NCBI GenBank assembly: GCA_965227335.1 | Contig: CBDDFV010000006.1 | Coordinates: forward strand, 186,001-250,000 | Length of the DNA: 64,000 bases | Origin: CBDDFV01 sp965227335 | GTDB taxonomy: Bacteria; Planctomycetota; Phycisphaerae; Phycisphaerales; SM1A02 | Reading direction: 5' to 3' | In this document: positions 1 through 8,800 of the stretch, piece by piece | How the letters are laid out: each line of letters begins with the position of its first letter | How positions within the stretch are numbered: the first letter of the stretch is position 1 | Notes under the pieces: generated by a model | Told to the model about the DNA's origin: nothing | The model's input: only the letters and a program-made list of their open reading frames with translations | Database searches by the model: none | Program-made: the position numbers and the translations under genes

Positions 1-737
1 AGGTCATCACGTGACGATGGCGGTGGTGGCGGAACCGGAACTGGCTCAAACCCCACCGCAGAGGTCACGATGTACGTGATGCAGCCCGCTGTGAAGGATT
101 CTGGAACGTTCCCAACGCCGGAAGCAAAACTCCGACAAGCTCGCACGAGCTCCTCGGCGAGCAGCGAGAGCACGTTCAGAAACCGCTCGGAACAATCAAG
201 TCTGCGCTCAGCCACGACCACGCCGCCGAGGCTGTGGCCGCCCGAGCCGTTGAGCTCGTCGTAGATGATGTCGATGCCGCGGCGAGCCGCGACACGCTCG
301 GTCCAGTCGAGCAACTCGCGAACGCTCCCTCGCGGAGAGCTGGGATGGGCCTCGGGTCGGTCCGGCAACTGCCCAAGGGTGTCGCGAACATCGAAGACCT
401 CGACCATCGGGGGCGGCACATAGTGGCGGTCGAGCCAGTGCTCTCCGAAGGCCAGCCGGCGTGTCTTGTCCGCCGCCCCGTCGATAACGTAGATGGGCGG
501 CGTTCGCTCTTGCACCTTGCGGGCGACTAGATTCCATGCGGATCGGCTGCGGACCACGGTGCTGCCCGGCTGCTGCACCTCGATAAGCAGCACATTCTCG
601 AAGCGGTACGCGTGGTGATGGGCCATTGCGTTGAGCACACGCTGCCATCGTTCTGTCCGGCCGGCGACAATGTCCTCGCGGAGCAGGAGAAGTTCCCGCT
701 CCACGAGTCTGATGGCTGTCCCGAACTTCATCGGCAT
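1..737 (-). CDS. ArdC-like antirestriction protein with degenerate metallopeptidase site (3' end outside window)
   Basis: The minus strand is open from an ATG at 737 to the window edge (about 245 codons). The early part (WQRVLNAMAHHHAYRFENV, then RSAWNLVARKVQE) follows the N-terminal ssDNA-binding domain of ArdC-like proteins and matches the pattern of the complete ArdC-like gene at 1301-2125 (FHRYSFGNVMLI, YRAWQKLGRQV). The second half aligns with that gene's zinc-peptidase domain, but the place of HELAHE reads LLAEEL, so the zinc-binding histidines are missing. In-frame GTG codons at 746 and 749 are alternative starts; a GGAGG near 775-779 is far upstream. It lies 43 bp downstream of the 127-residue gene and is probably co-transcribed with it. 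The C-terminus is not visible. Inference: a catalytically dead paralogue that may still bind DNA or a partner. Confidence 0.6.
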   Translation of the reverse strand, partial: MPMKFGTAIRLVERELLLLREDIVAGRTERWQRVLNAMAHHHAYRFENVLLIEVQQPGSTVVRSRSAWNLVARKVQERTPPIYVIDGAADKTRRLAFGEHWLDRHYVPPPMVEVFDVRDTLGQLPDRPEAHPSSPRGSVRELLDWTERVAARRGIDIIYDELNGSGGHSLGGVVVAERRLDCSERFLNVLSLLAEELVRACRSFASGVGNVPESFTAGCITYIVTSAVGFEPVPVPPPPPSSRDD

Positions 738-780
738 TGCGTCCACCACTTCGGTTCGGAACTATGCCATACCTCCGGGC

Positions 781-1164
781 TCATCGCAGTGTGACCAGCG
801 TGTATGGCTGCGGCGAGTCGATATTCCGACGTACGAGCAGTGTCATAGAGAACTCAACCTCAGTCTGGTCGAAGAAGATCAACTCTCCTCTGCACGGCTC
901 CCGCCACATCTTTGCACGCAGCTCGCCGAGTGCGTCTCGCAAAGTGTTTGCGATGTCGAACGGCATGTCGCTGTACAAGTCGCAGGCGAGCAGTCCCTGA
1001 AGAGCTTCCGGCGTGACGAGCAGAGACTCCGCGAATCCGACTTCCCTCGCAATGTCGCTCAAGTCGAGCACATTGTCAGCCCCGAGGAGTTCGATGCACT
1101 GTGTCACAGAATCCGGGATGACCACCCGCTCCGAAGATGTCTTTGCTGTTGTTGTTGCGTTCAT
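781..1164 (-). CDS. hypothetical protein, 127 aa
   Basis: ATG at 1164 is preceded by a good GGAGG ribosome site 8 bases upstream, which decides this start over longer open-frame versions. The product begins MNATTTAKTSSERVVIPDSV and ends PQPYTLVTLR; it is acidic, soluble in appearance and has no membrane segment or signal peptide. I do not recognise a family. It sits between the two ArdC-like genes on the same strand, with a strong hairpin (1181-1209) just upstream, so it probably belongs to the same accessory operon. A role as an element-encoded helper of antirestriction proteins is only a guess from position. Confidence 0.7.
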   Translation of the reverse strand: MNATTTAKTSSERVVIPDSVTQCIELLGADNVLDLSDIAREVGFAESLLVTPEALQGLLACDLYSDMPFDIANTLRDALGELRAKMWREPCRGELIFFDQTEVEFSMTLLVRRNIDSPQPYTLVTLR

Positions 1165-1180
1165 GGTGTTCCTCCATGTC

Positions 1181-1209
1181 GACGCCCGCCGGTCCCGCCG
1201 GCGGGCGTC
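1181..1209. terminator. 12-bp perfect hairpin between ArdC-like gene and downstream gene
   Basis: Arms GACGCCCGCCGG and CCGGCGGGCGTC pair perfectly around a 5-nt loop. No T-run follows on either strand, so it could be a factor-dependent pause, a processing site or an attenuator between the ArdC-like gene (ending at 1301) and the next gene (starting at 1164). Confidence 0.5.
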
Positions 1210-1300
1210 GTGTATTCGTTGTTGTTGCACTCCCGTCGAATCACGAGAGGGCGGAGCATCCGCGGCCGGCGGGACCAGCCGCGGACACCCGAAACTTGTG

Positions 1301-2125
1301 TCACGCCGCGGCCTGCTCGGTGATGTGCTCCTCTGCCGGGAGGAGCACGGCGTCGAGGATGCGGGCTGCGGTCTTCTGGACGCGGTCGAGCACCTTGGCC
1401 AGCAACTCGGCGTTGCCGCCGTAGCTCTGGATGTAGTCGCTGCACGCGGTGCCGGGCGTGAGCCCGATGCCGGTGCACACGGCGTGTGCGGTCGCTTCGG
1501 CTTCGAGTTCACGCGTGGTCTTGTCGCCACGCTGAACGTTCTCGCCGTGGTGCAGCATCTCGTGAGCCAACTCGTGCACCAGCACCGAGAAGCACTCGGC
1601 ATCGCCGAGGCTTGCTTGCAATGTGATGGAGCCGCCGCGGCTCACGCCGAGCGGCCCGCCGAGGTCATCGACGGTGTCGAGCGTGATGCCGATGGACGCC
1701 ACGAAGTCGCGGAGCAGCTCCAGGTGCTCGCCGGGCGTGCCCTGCATCGCGGCGGGTTCGGGCAACTCCTCGCCATCGGTCTGCGACAGGTCGAAGACGC
1801 TGGCCGCTTTGAAGCGGAGCACTTTCTCGGGGTCGCCGCCGTTGTCGCTGTCGTTCTTGAGCATCATCGGGGCGATGATGGTGATGCCCTTCTCGCCCTT
1901 GCGTACCTGACGGCCCAGCTTCTGCCACGCCCGGTACCCAGCGACATGCGTCGCGTCGGGCCGCTGGGAAAGGATGAGCATCACGTTCCCGAAGCTGTAG
2001 CGGTGGAACTTCGCGAGCATCGCGAGGAACGCTTCGAGCGTCTCGCTCTTACCCGCCTTGAGTTCGTTGCTCAGCCGTTCGAGGGCCTGGTCGATGCTCT
2101 TGCGTGCTTCTTGTGCCTTGGTCAT
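1301..2125 (-). CDS. ArdC-like antirestriction protein / zinc metallopeptidase
   Basis: A 274-residue protein. Residues about 1-110 form an ArdC N-terminal ssDNA-binding domain (FHRYSFGNVMLI, GYRAWQKLGRQVRKGEKGI). Residues about 130-230 form an ImmA/IrrE-type zinc peptidase domain with an intact VHELAHEMLHH motif and a downstream ELEAEATAHAV glutamate helix. ArdC proteins are known from conjugative plasmids, where they protect incoming single strands from restriction. ATG 2125 has a GAAAGGAG ribosome site. A second ATG at 2266, in frame and overlapping the stop of the upstream HTH gene as ATGA with an AGGAG site, would add a 47-residue low-complexity leader. I prefer 2125 because the domain begins there. 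Its presence next to a restriction operon and parA supports a mobile-element origin. Confidence 0.85.
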   Translation of the reverse strand: MTKAQEARKSIDQALERLSNELKAGKSETLEAFLAMLAKFHRYSFGNVMLILSQRPDATHVAGYRAWQKLGRQVRKGEKGITIIAPMMLKNDSDNGGDPEKVLRFKAASVFDLSQTDGEELPEPAAMQGTPGEHLELLRDFVASIGITLDTVDDLGGPLGVSRGGSITLQASLGDAECFSVLVHELAHEMLHHGENVQRGDKTTRELEAEATAHAVCTGIGLTPGTACSDYIQSYGGNAELLAKVLDRVQKTAARILDAVLLPAEEHITEQAAA

Positions 2126-2262
2126 GGGTCTGGCTCCTTTCGTGTCCGGGGCCGACGCGGCCCGCTCGCCAGAACTGGCGGGCCGTGCGGACCCGGTCGA
2201 AAGGGGCCTTGATGCCAAGGTGGACGGAGTGCGGACCTGAGCGGCCCGCGGTGCGGTGCTGC

Positions 2263-2565
2263 TCATGCGAACTCCTGTAATTCGGGGTGGATGAGTCCAC
2301 GAACGGGCTCGGTGTCGGGACGGAGCCGGCGTTCTTCCCATCGGATGACGTCGGAGAGTCGGGCGTACCTGATGCGGCCACGCTGCTCGAATGGGAGCTC
2401 GCCGCTGTCCATCGCGAGCTTGACGGTCTCCCGCCGGCAACGCTGCATCTTGCGAATCTCGTTCACGCTCAACCACCGCGGCATGCCCGCGGGAAACATG
2501 CTCGTGTCGAGCGAGTTGGAAGCGGACTCGTGGTGCGGCGTCCGCTTGGCCGGGTCGAGCCTCAT
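2263..2565 (-). CDS. small excisionase/MerR-like HTH DNA-binding protein
   Basis: A 100-residue protein whose centre (MPRWLSVNEIRKMQRCRRE followed by TVKLAMDSGELPFEQRGRIR) has the winged-helix pattern of excisionase-type DNA-binding proteins: a helix-turn-helix reading the element, then a wing and a DVIRW closing helix. ATG 2565 has only a weak AGGA site; an internal Met before PRWLSV could be the true start. Its stop overlaps an ATG in frame with the ArdC-like gene, so the two are probably translated together. Upstream lies a 430-bp structured gap that is the natural place for its operator. It may control excision, copy number or the antirestriction genes; the sequence does not say which. 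Confidence 0.7.
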   Translation of the reverse strand: MRLDPAKRTPHHESASNSLDTSMFPAGMPRWLSVNEIRKMQRCRRETVKLAMDSGELPFEQRGRIRYARLSDVIRWEERRLRPDTEPVRGLIHPELQEFA

Positions 2566-2664
2566 CGGGCACCGTCCTGAAGGCGGTGTCCTCTCACCTC
2601 TCCCGCGTATCTGTGTGTCGTGCAGTGCATCTCATCTCCTCCTTGTTGCCACCTCCCAGAACCA

Positions 2665-2739
2665 GTGCTTTCGCGACGGCGTGGGGGCGGGGGTTTCGCA
2701 AAGCTGTGAATCCCCGTCGCCACGCCGTTGTGAAAGCAC
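2665..2739. repeat. long interrupted hairpin with symmetric internal loops
   Basis: Three helices stack in order: GTGCTTTC with GAAAGCAC (8 bp), ACGGCGTGG with CCACGCCGT (9 bp), and CGGGG with CCCCG (5 bp). They are separated by 3x3 internal loops, around a 13- to 15-nt apical loop. The regular spacing suggests a functional RNA or cruciform rather than chance. Confidence 0.7.
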
Positions 2740-2753
2740 CAGCAACGCTGCCA

Positions 2754-2848
2754 CGCGACGCACGCGAAGCGTGCTTGGAGCGTGACCGCTCAGAAGACTG
2801 AGTTCGCGACGGACGCGAAGCGTCCCTGGAGCGAGACCGCTCGAAGAC
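2754..2848. repeat. two tandem ~45-bp two-hairpin repeats with compensatory changes
   Basis: Unit 1 (2754-2798) and unit 2 (2805-2848) share the layout CGCGACG - stem - stem - GAAGAC. The first stem is GCACGC-GAA-GCGTGC in unit 1 and GGACGC-GAA-GCGTCC in unit 2, so both sides changed while pairing was kept. The second stem GAGCG...CGCTC is identical, with loop TGAC or AGAC. Confidence 0.7.
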
Positions 2849-2886
2849 AAGGCCGGTGCGTTCCGACGAACAGGCGGCGGGCATGA

Positions 2887-2985
2887 CAGGTGTTCAAGAC
2901 GCTCGTCAACCCGGCAACGCGGGCTCAAGAACACCTGGCATGACCGGTGCCGTCGGAACGTGCCGACCACTGTGTTCCGGACGGC
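2887..2985. repeat. two further inverted repeats
   Basis: CAGGTGTTC (2887-2895) pairs with GAACACCTG (2929-2937) and encloses a small CCCG/CGGG hairpin. GCCGTCGGAAC (from 2949) pairs, with one bulge, with GTTCCGGACGGC (to 2985). They sit just downstream of the stop of the parA partner gene at 2998 on the minus strand and could also end that transcript. Confidence 0.55.
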
Positions 2986-2997
2986 CCGGACTCTGTC

Positions 2998-3429
2998 TCA
3001 CGGGCGGCGTGACGAGTTCGCGGCGAAGCCGTCGAGGAGCACGCTGGCAAGTGACCCCTCGAACACCTGCATCGCGTGCCGGTCGTTGTTGGACGGTCGC
3101 TCCAAGCCGTGGACTCGGCGGGCCTCGGCGTGAAGCGACGCCTCGGCGTCGCGGACGAGCACGAGCAAGGCCCGGAGCAGGTTGCTGGGCCGCACCGTAG
3201 CCCGGAGACTCTCGCTGAGACGGACACAGAGTGATTCGACCCGACGTTTGTCGTCGGGCTCCATCCTGGTCCGGATTGTGGTCTCACGAACACCCGATGC
3301 CGCGGAACGCGGAATCGTTCGTGGGCTATCAGCCTGCCGCTGAACGGCGGGATGCCGTGTCGCGAGCGACGACGGCGAGAGGCCGTCGAGCGGAGAGAAT
3401 GGACGCGAGGGAATGGTCGGCTTGTTCAT
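2998..3429 (-). CDS. putative ParA partner / small DNA-binding adaptor
   Basis: A 143-residue protein whose ATG (3429) overlaps the parA stop as ATGA, the usual arrangement of a partition cassette. The first ~55 residues are disordered and rich in Ser, Pro and Arg; such tails in small partition proteins often stimulate the ParA ATPase. The segment RRVESLCVRLSESLRATV to LLRALLVLVRDAEASL looks like a ribbon-helix-helix type fold, as in ParG/CopG-like proteins, but this is a weak pattern call. Candidate target sites are the direct repeats upstream of parA. No ParB-type N-terminal domain is visible. Confidence 0.55.
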   Translation of the reverse strand: MNKPTIPSRPFSPLDGLSPSSLATRHPAVQRQADSPRTIPRSAASGVRETTIRTRMEPDDKRRVESLCVRLSESLRATVRPSNLLRALLVLVRDAEASLHAEARRVHGLERPSNNDRHAMQVFEGSLASVLLDGFAANSSRRP

Positions 3430-4313
3430 GCGGCACCTCTCGTCGGTCGCGCGGTCACGTCATCACCGAAACCTCGCTGAGCAAAGATCAGCCGGTCTTC
3501 GATGGCTTCCGCCAAGGCGATGAACTGCTCGGCCACCGGATGCCGCGGGAACGCCTCGGGCACCGTACGACCGAGCTTCTGAGCGGTCGGAACGACGGTG
3601 GACCTGCTGATGGCAGGTGCGAGACGGAGCGAGTCGCCGGATGGCGACGCAAAGCTCTGGTCGATGTACGCGGTGAGCTCGCGGCAGAGCCGAGTGCGAC
3701 CGTCGACAGCATTGAGCACCACACCGAGCAGCTTCAAGTCACGGTTGGCCTTCTCACGCACCGACTCGATGTCACGAGCCGCATCGGCGAGGCCGGTGAC
3801 GGACAGCGGGTCCGGCATGGCCGCGAGCAGGAACCAATCCGACGACGCGTACGCCGCGAGCGAGGGCGAGAGCACGGTGCTCGGCGGCGTGTCGAGCACG
3901 ATAATGTCGTACGTCTGCCGCAGTGCCTGGAGCGGCCCGTTCAGGATGTCGAGGCGGTTCCAGAACCGGCTCCGTGCCCCGATCTCGGAGTCCACCGTCT
4001 CCAGTCGCCGCTTGGACGGGATGATGTCGAGACGTTCTGGCAGCCAGAGCTCGTCGTTGCCTGCGGTGATGGCTGCTTCTTCGGGCGTGAGGTCGCCGAG
4101 CAGCAGCTCAAGCGAGCCCGGGTATGCGTCGGGCGTCAGCCCGAGATGCTTGGTCGCTCCAGCCGAGGGGTCGAGGTCCCAGAGCAGCGTGCGGTGCCCG
4201 CGGTTGGCGAGCCCGCTCGCGACGTGAACGGCGGTCGTCGTCTTGCCGACGCCGCCCTTTTGGTTGCCGACGGCGATGACGATGCCGCCCCAGATAGTTT
4301 CGAGTCCGTTCAT
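3426..4313 (-). CDS. parA: ParA/MinD-family partition ATPase
   Basis: A 295-residue ATPase. The deviant Walker A KGGVGKTTTAVHVASGLA is at residues ~19-36, the DLDPSAGATKHLG switch follows at ~46, and the Walker B-like DIIVLDTPPS is near 135. These are diagnostic of ParA proteins that segregate plasmids and chromosomal origins. It begins at ATG 4313 with a GGAGA site, and its stop overlaps the partner gene. There is no long N-terminal HTH, so autorepression would need the partner. Chromosomal parA normally sits with parB/gidA, which are absent here, so it more likely belongs to a plasmid-like element. Confidence 0.85.
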   Translation of the reverse strand: MNGLETIWGGIVIAVGNQKGGVGKTTTAVHVASGLANRGHRTLLWDLDPSAGATKHLGLTPDAYPGSLELLLGDLTPEEAAITAGNDELWLPERLDIIPSKRRLETVDSEIGARSRFWNRLDILNGPLQALRQTYDIIVLDTPPSTVLSPSLAAYASSDWFLLAAMPDPLSVTGLADAARDIESVREKANRDLKLLGVVLNAVDGRTRLCRELTAYIDQSFASPSGDSLRLAPAISRSTVVPTAQKLGRTVPEAFPRHPVAEQFIALAEAIEDRLIFAQRGFGDDVTARPTRGAA

Positions 4314-4758
4314 GGTCGTTCTCCGAATTGTGTTGGTCGCGGCCGCTTCATCAACGCACTGCGGATTCAGTGCATCGGAGCGGCCACACGGTCACCCGGC
4401 CCATTGGCCCGGACGCCCGTTCATCAATGCGACGATGCCACAGTTCGCCGGAGCAAGTCAAGACGGAATCACATCTACCGCCACGCGGCCCGACGGCCCG
4501 ATGGCCCGAACGCCGCAACGCTCGCACGACGCACAAGTCGCTTGCGCGAGAGCATCGAATCGGGTGATGTAGGGAAGGAAAGTGGGCCGCCATGCACATG
4601 GCGGCCGGGGAGATCGGAGGTCGACACGAACGCAACACCGGGTCGTTGACTTGACGCTACGACATTTCGTGCTCTGTCGTCAACGGTTGGTGAAGCCGCT
4701 CGCACCATCGGTCTCTCTGTACCCGGACGCCCATCGTCCGCATCAACGGAGAGAACCA
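4314..4758. promoter_or_regulatory. divergent control region of parA and the Rep-like gene, with repeats
   Basis: No gene is visible. A 21-bp imperfect direct repeat occurs at 4397-4417 (CGGCCCATTGGCCCGGACGCC) and 4494-4514 (CGGCCCGATGGCCCGAACGCC, 3 mismatches). A second motif, TTCATCAAYGC, occurs near 4348 and 4420. Such repeats between divergent par and rep genes are typical of partition sites, operators or iterons; which one applies cannot be told by eye. Confidence 0.5.
4585..4606. repeat. 22-bp near-perfect palindrome
   Basis: GGCCGCCATG-CA-CATGGCGGCC has ten perfectly paired bases on each side of a 2-base centre. It lies about 150 bp upstream of the Rep-like gene start and could be a dimeric operator or an initiator site. 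Confidence 0.55.
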
Positions 4759-5856
4759 ATGCAACTACCTGAATACGCACGAGGAAGCGACTGGTACGTC
4801 GAGTCCCGCAAACCCCACGGAGGATTTTGCTTCATCCACGAGAACAGCATCCACACCACATGGTCGGCGTTGCAGATGGGCGAGATCGCGATGAGGGACC
4901 TGCGGGTGTGGCTCGCGTGCCACGAGCTCAAGGCACGTCGATGCACGCTGGAGGAGGGCAGGACGCCGGACTACACGACCGATGAGCTGCACGGTCTGGT
5001 TGGCGGCGTCGGCGGACAGCACATCCGCACGTCACTTCGCTCGCTGGAGCGGGCCGGGCTCCTCAGATTCCGGGAGGATGAGCTGCACACCGTGCCGCAC
5101 GAGGTCGCCGATGATCCCGGGCGACCGGTGCCGGTCCCGCGTCCCGTTCTCCGGATGCTCAGCAAATGCACCGGGCGAGCCTACACCGCGACGGTCCTTG
5201 GCCACCTGCTCCGGTGTCTGTACTACAAGCGGGGCGTCTGCCGGTCCGGCGGCTGGTGCAAGGCGTCGTGGATTGCTGACACGTTTGGTGTTGCGGTCCG
5301 AGCGGTGAAGGAAGCTCGGGCACGGTTGGTCGCACTTGGGCTCTTTCGCATTCTCAACGCCGATCAGCTCAGACTCAACCGCTTCGGACGACCACTCGTG
5401 GTGTGCCTCGACTGGCTCAGTGGATCCGCACCCCGGAGCACACCATCCACAACCAAATCCGCACCCCCAGAAGAACACAAGAAACTCTCCTATCGGAGAG
5501 TTGATCACCAGAAACCCGCCCGAGTGGCAGACCCGCCTGGTGCTCGCATACGAGCGAGGACCCCGAACCTCAACGACGTGACGGAGGCCGACCTCAAAGA
5601 CCCGTGGCGGTTGGCGGCGCTTTTCAAGCAGGCCAGGCTTAAAGGGTGGGTCAAGAAGACAGAGTCCGAAGTCTTCACAGTGTTCGCTAGTGCTGCCCAT
5701 GCTCTGCGAGTAGGGACGCGAAATCGCGCCGGACTGTTCCGTTGGATCATTGAGCGAAGACACTGGAACGTGGTCTCGGTCAAGGATGAGGATTGCGGTA
5801 GACGGATGCTATCAAGGCTCCGACAATTCAGTCCCGATTACGACAGGGCCGCATGA
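4759..5856 (+). CDS. putative replication-initiator-like winged-helix protein
   Basis: A 365-residue protein starting at ATG 4759 after a GGAGAG site. Two winged-helix-like units are visible: residues ~70-105 (HIRTSLRSLERAGLLRF) and ~170-205 (VRAVKEARARLVALGLFRI). Each has a recognition-helix pattern followed by a wing; this layout is common in plasmid Rep and element regulatory proteins. A Pro/Thr-rich linker (~225-265) leads to a basic C-terminal helical part. It is divergent from parA across a repeat-rich gap, which supports a replication or element-control role. Its last 19 bp overlap the end of the convergent restriction gene. The function is inferred from architecture and context; I do not recognise a named family. 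Confidence 0.5.
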   Translation: MQLPEYARGSDWYVESRKPHGGFCFIHENSIHTTWSALQMGEIAMRDLRVWLACHELKARRCTLEEGRTPDYTTDELHGLVGGVGGQHIRTSLRSLERAGLLRFREDELHTVPHEVADDPGRPVPVPRPVLRMLSKCTGRAYTATVLGHLLRCLYYKRGVCRSGGWCKASWIADTFGVAVRAVKEARARLVALGLFRILNADQLRLNRFGRPLVVCLDWLSGSAPRSTPSTTKSAPPEEHKKLSYRRVDHQKPARVADPPGARIRARTPNLNDVTEADLKDPWRLAALFKQARLKGWVKKTESEVFTVFASAAHALRVGTRNRAGLFRWIIERRHWNVVSVKDEDCGRRMLSRLRQFSPDYDRAA

Positions 5857-8800
5857 AGTTCCTTCATCGTCTCTGCCCACGTGTGGAGACCTTGACGTGT
5901 AGTCTCTTTGTCCTTGAGTTCCTCTTTCTGGTGTGCAATGTAGGTATTTCTGAAGTCGTACTGGGACTGGAGCAGCTCCCTGAGATGACCGCTGGCGAGC
6001 GGGCCGAGTTGATCACGGACAGCCGTGAATATCCCAGGTATTGGGTCGCTATCTTTGGCGGCGTACTCAAGGCAGAAAATGAGCAGGCCTGTGGGCATAA
6101 GAGGGCTCCTATGCACCAGCAACCGCTTGAGCGACCGAGCCCGCTCCTGAAGGAACTTGACGTTCTTCTTCTTCACCGAAGCCATGTCGGGGTCGAAGTA
6201 GTCGGCCTGAGCTTGCGCTTCTGCTGGCACGCCCTGCGATAGGAACGACAGCAACACGGATTCCGCTGCGTGGTCGATTGGTCCGAGCAAGGGCTGAAAG
6301 ACCGGTGCGAAAGAAGCTGCTTCCTTCTGTTCGTGGAAATGGAACAGCATTACCGCGTGCTCTAGAGCCTTCTTGTAGCGACTAGGCAGGGCGGCGAACT
6401 CCGTCTCGCCGACAAAGGCGGCCACCTGTTCTGCTATCCGCTGAGCATCTGGCTTCTCGAAGTCGAGTGTGAGCTGTGATGTCTCGCTCTCACGGATGAG
6501 ATCCGTGAGTGATGGAGCACAAGCCCGTGTAAGCTCATCGATCGAGTTGCCACGAACCTGCTCAAAAACCGCCTGTGGGATGAAGAGATACTCCCATTTG
6601 GCTGACTTCGTTGACGCGGCCTTGCACCATTCAACAGCGGCCCTCGCCTTTGCGGGCACATCCTTATCAGCCCGGCCCTTCGTCTCGACAAGCAAGTAGT
6701 GCCCATCGGCCTTTCTCACAAGGAAGTCGGGCGTATAGACGGACCGGCGTCCCTGAGAGTTCAGGTAGTCGATTCGAAGTGCTTGAGGCCCAGCGTTCTT
6801 CGCGAAGGCGGCAACGTCTTCCGCGAAGTCGCAGAACTGTGCCATGGCGACTTCAAGCTGATTGTCGCAAGCCACGAGGTTGAACGGCGTCTTTGCCGCC
6901 GTCTCTGTCGGACGCCGTTCTGATTGCGTAACCTGGAATGGCTTCCATGCAGTAACGGACTGGGGCGCCGTTTCCTTCGCACGCTCTCGCTTGTGCGTGA
7001 TCTTCTTCAGGATCACGGGGATGAAAGCTGCACGAATGTGCTCGCGAACATCCGTATCCGCGAGCCGTCCGAGCAACCGAGGGTCGTAGAGTGTGACCTT
7101 CTCTACAAAGAGAACCTCTTCAAGGAGCCGTTGGATCAGCGGGGCCAGCACAGCGTGTTGTCCCCGAATCTTCGTCGCCCGCTCGAGTTCCTCCCGGAAG
7201 AACGAGATTGCTCCGACCCCGTCCTTAAGGAGCTCTAGCTTGATCGTCATTCGCTCGACTACCTCATTCGTGATGAGGTGACGGCCTTCGTACTGGACCT
7301 CGTCGTGTTCCGGGATTCCGAGGGGGAGTGGCTTGAAGTGCTGGTCAAATGGCTTGCGGATGTCGTCAAAGCTCAACTCGCCAAGCTCCGATTCCACGCG
7401 GTAGCCCGGTGCGAGTCTGGGGATCACGACATCAAGAGCCTGGAGGTCTTTGTTCTCGGAATCTGGGTAGATCGTGACAGTGGTCCGGGGAATCTTGTCG
7501 GCGTCACCTTCCTCGATGATGAGACCTTCCTCGGCAAGCTCATCACGGTACAAGTCGGTGAATGACTTGTGCTCAACGACAGTCACGACCTCGGCGACCT
7601 GCCCTTGACCAGGGGGGATCATGCGTCGAAGGCCACGGCCTAGTGTTTGCTCAGGGAGAATCTTGGACGCCGCGGTCAGCGGTCGAAGCGGGACGATAGT
7701 GGTGACGTTCCTCACGTCCCACCCTTCTCGTAGCATAAGCACTGACACGATGCAGCGGTATGGGCTCGTGTTGTTGTCGAGTTCACGAGAGAGCTTGCGA
7801 AGCTCCTTCAGGTCGTCGTCACTGATGGCCTTCTCGTTCTCGACAAACTCGTAGTACGCCGTCGCTCCTTTACCTCGCTTCTTGAGCTTTCCCTTCAGAT
7901 TCGTGTGGAGGTTGACGGTCTTGCCATTGAGTTCTTTGAAGATTGGGTCCGTGTTGAGTCGCTTGGCAATCGCGTCGGCGGCTTCGGTGTTCTCCGTCAT
8001 GACGAACATGAGGGCCTTCTTGTCCGCCTTGTCCCATTCCTCCTTAGACTTCAACCACCGCTTGTAGCCGAGCGTTAGGTGGTTCTCGTACTGGTAGGCG
8101 GCGTCAGTGTGTGCACGTTCAACGAGGTCGTCACCGTGACCGATGACGGGAGTCTTGACGATGGCGCTATCGACGGCTTCGCCGAGAGGCGTGTCACACA
8201 CAACGTGCCGGAACACCTCACCCTTGTTGTCGCGTGGAGTGGCCGAAAGGTCGAGTTGCGTGACGATGCCACCACCTCGCTTGCGAGTCGCGTCGTGCAA
8301 CGACGCGATCGCTTCGTTCCAGGCTGAGTCGGGGTCCCAAACGTGATGGGCCTCATCGTTGAGAACCATCAAGCGTGGATGAGACGTGATTCGGTCTCTG
8401 AGTGCCGTGCTCGTGTCGAGTGCCTTGGCCTTTGATACGGACGGGCCGAGAAAGTCGTAGGTCTCGGCCTCTGTCTTGCGACGCTTGCTTGTGTCGTAGA
8501 GCCGGTGGATGTTGGTGAGATAGATGGTGCCGCCGGTCGTTGCTCCGCCAACCTCGTCCTGAAGAACAACGGACATGTTCCAGTCGCCCCGCCAGGCGGT
8601 TGGTATGAGCGGGTCGGTGCCGAAGATCCGGCCATTCGCGAAGTCTTCGCAGAGCCGCTCGAAGACGGTGATTCCCGGTGCGATGACTACGAAATGCCGA
8701 GCCATCGGAGACTCAGACTCACGGAGTGCGTGGAAGTAGCTCCACACGATGGCGAGGCTCATAATCTTGGTCTTGCCGGCACCCGTCGCCACCTTGAAGG

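Larger units (their letters stand above)
2566..2997. other. gene-free, highly structured region
   Basis: No convincing gene. The 430 bp are filled by four to five inverted repeats (2665-2739, two in each of the tandem units 2754-2798 and 2805-2848, 2887-2937 and 2949-2985). The short minus-strand reading frames here are arginine/serine-rich and look like by-products. It separates the parA/partner genes from the HTH-ArdC genes and could be an origin, a transfer origin or a structured transcript. Confidence 0.6.

Noticed and set aside
208..648. Long arginine-rich minus-strand frame
   Set aside because: It is a shadow of the ArdC-like frame that is open across 1-737 and has clear family patterns.
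1013..2212. 399-codon plus-strand frame antisense to the ArdC-like gene
   Set aside because: Open only because of high GC codon bias; the minus-strand gene has a zinc-peptidase motif and a ribosome site.
2640..2990. Integron attC array or retron
   Set aside because: No GTTRRRY/RYYYAAC core pairs, no integrase and no reverse transcriptase nearby.
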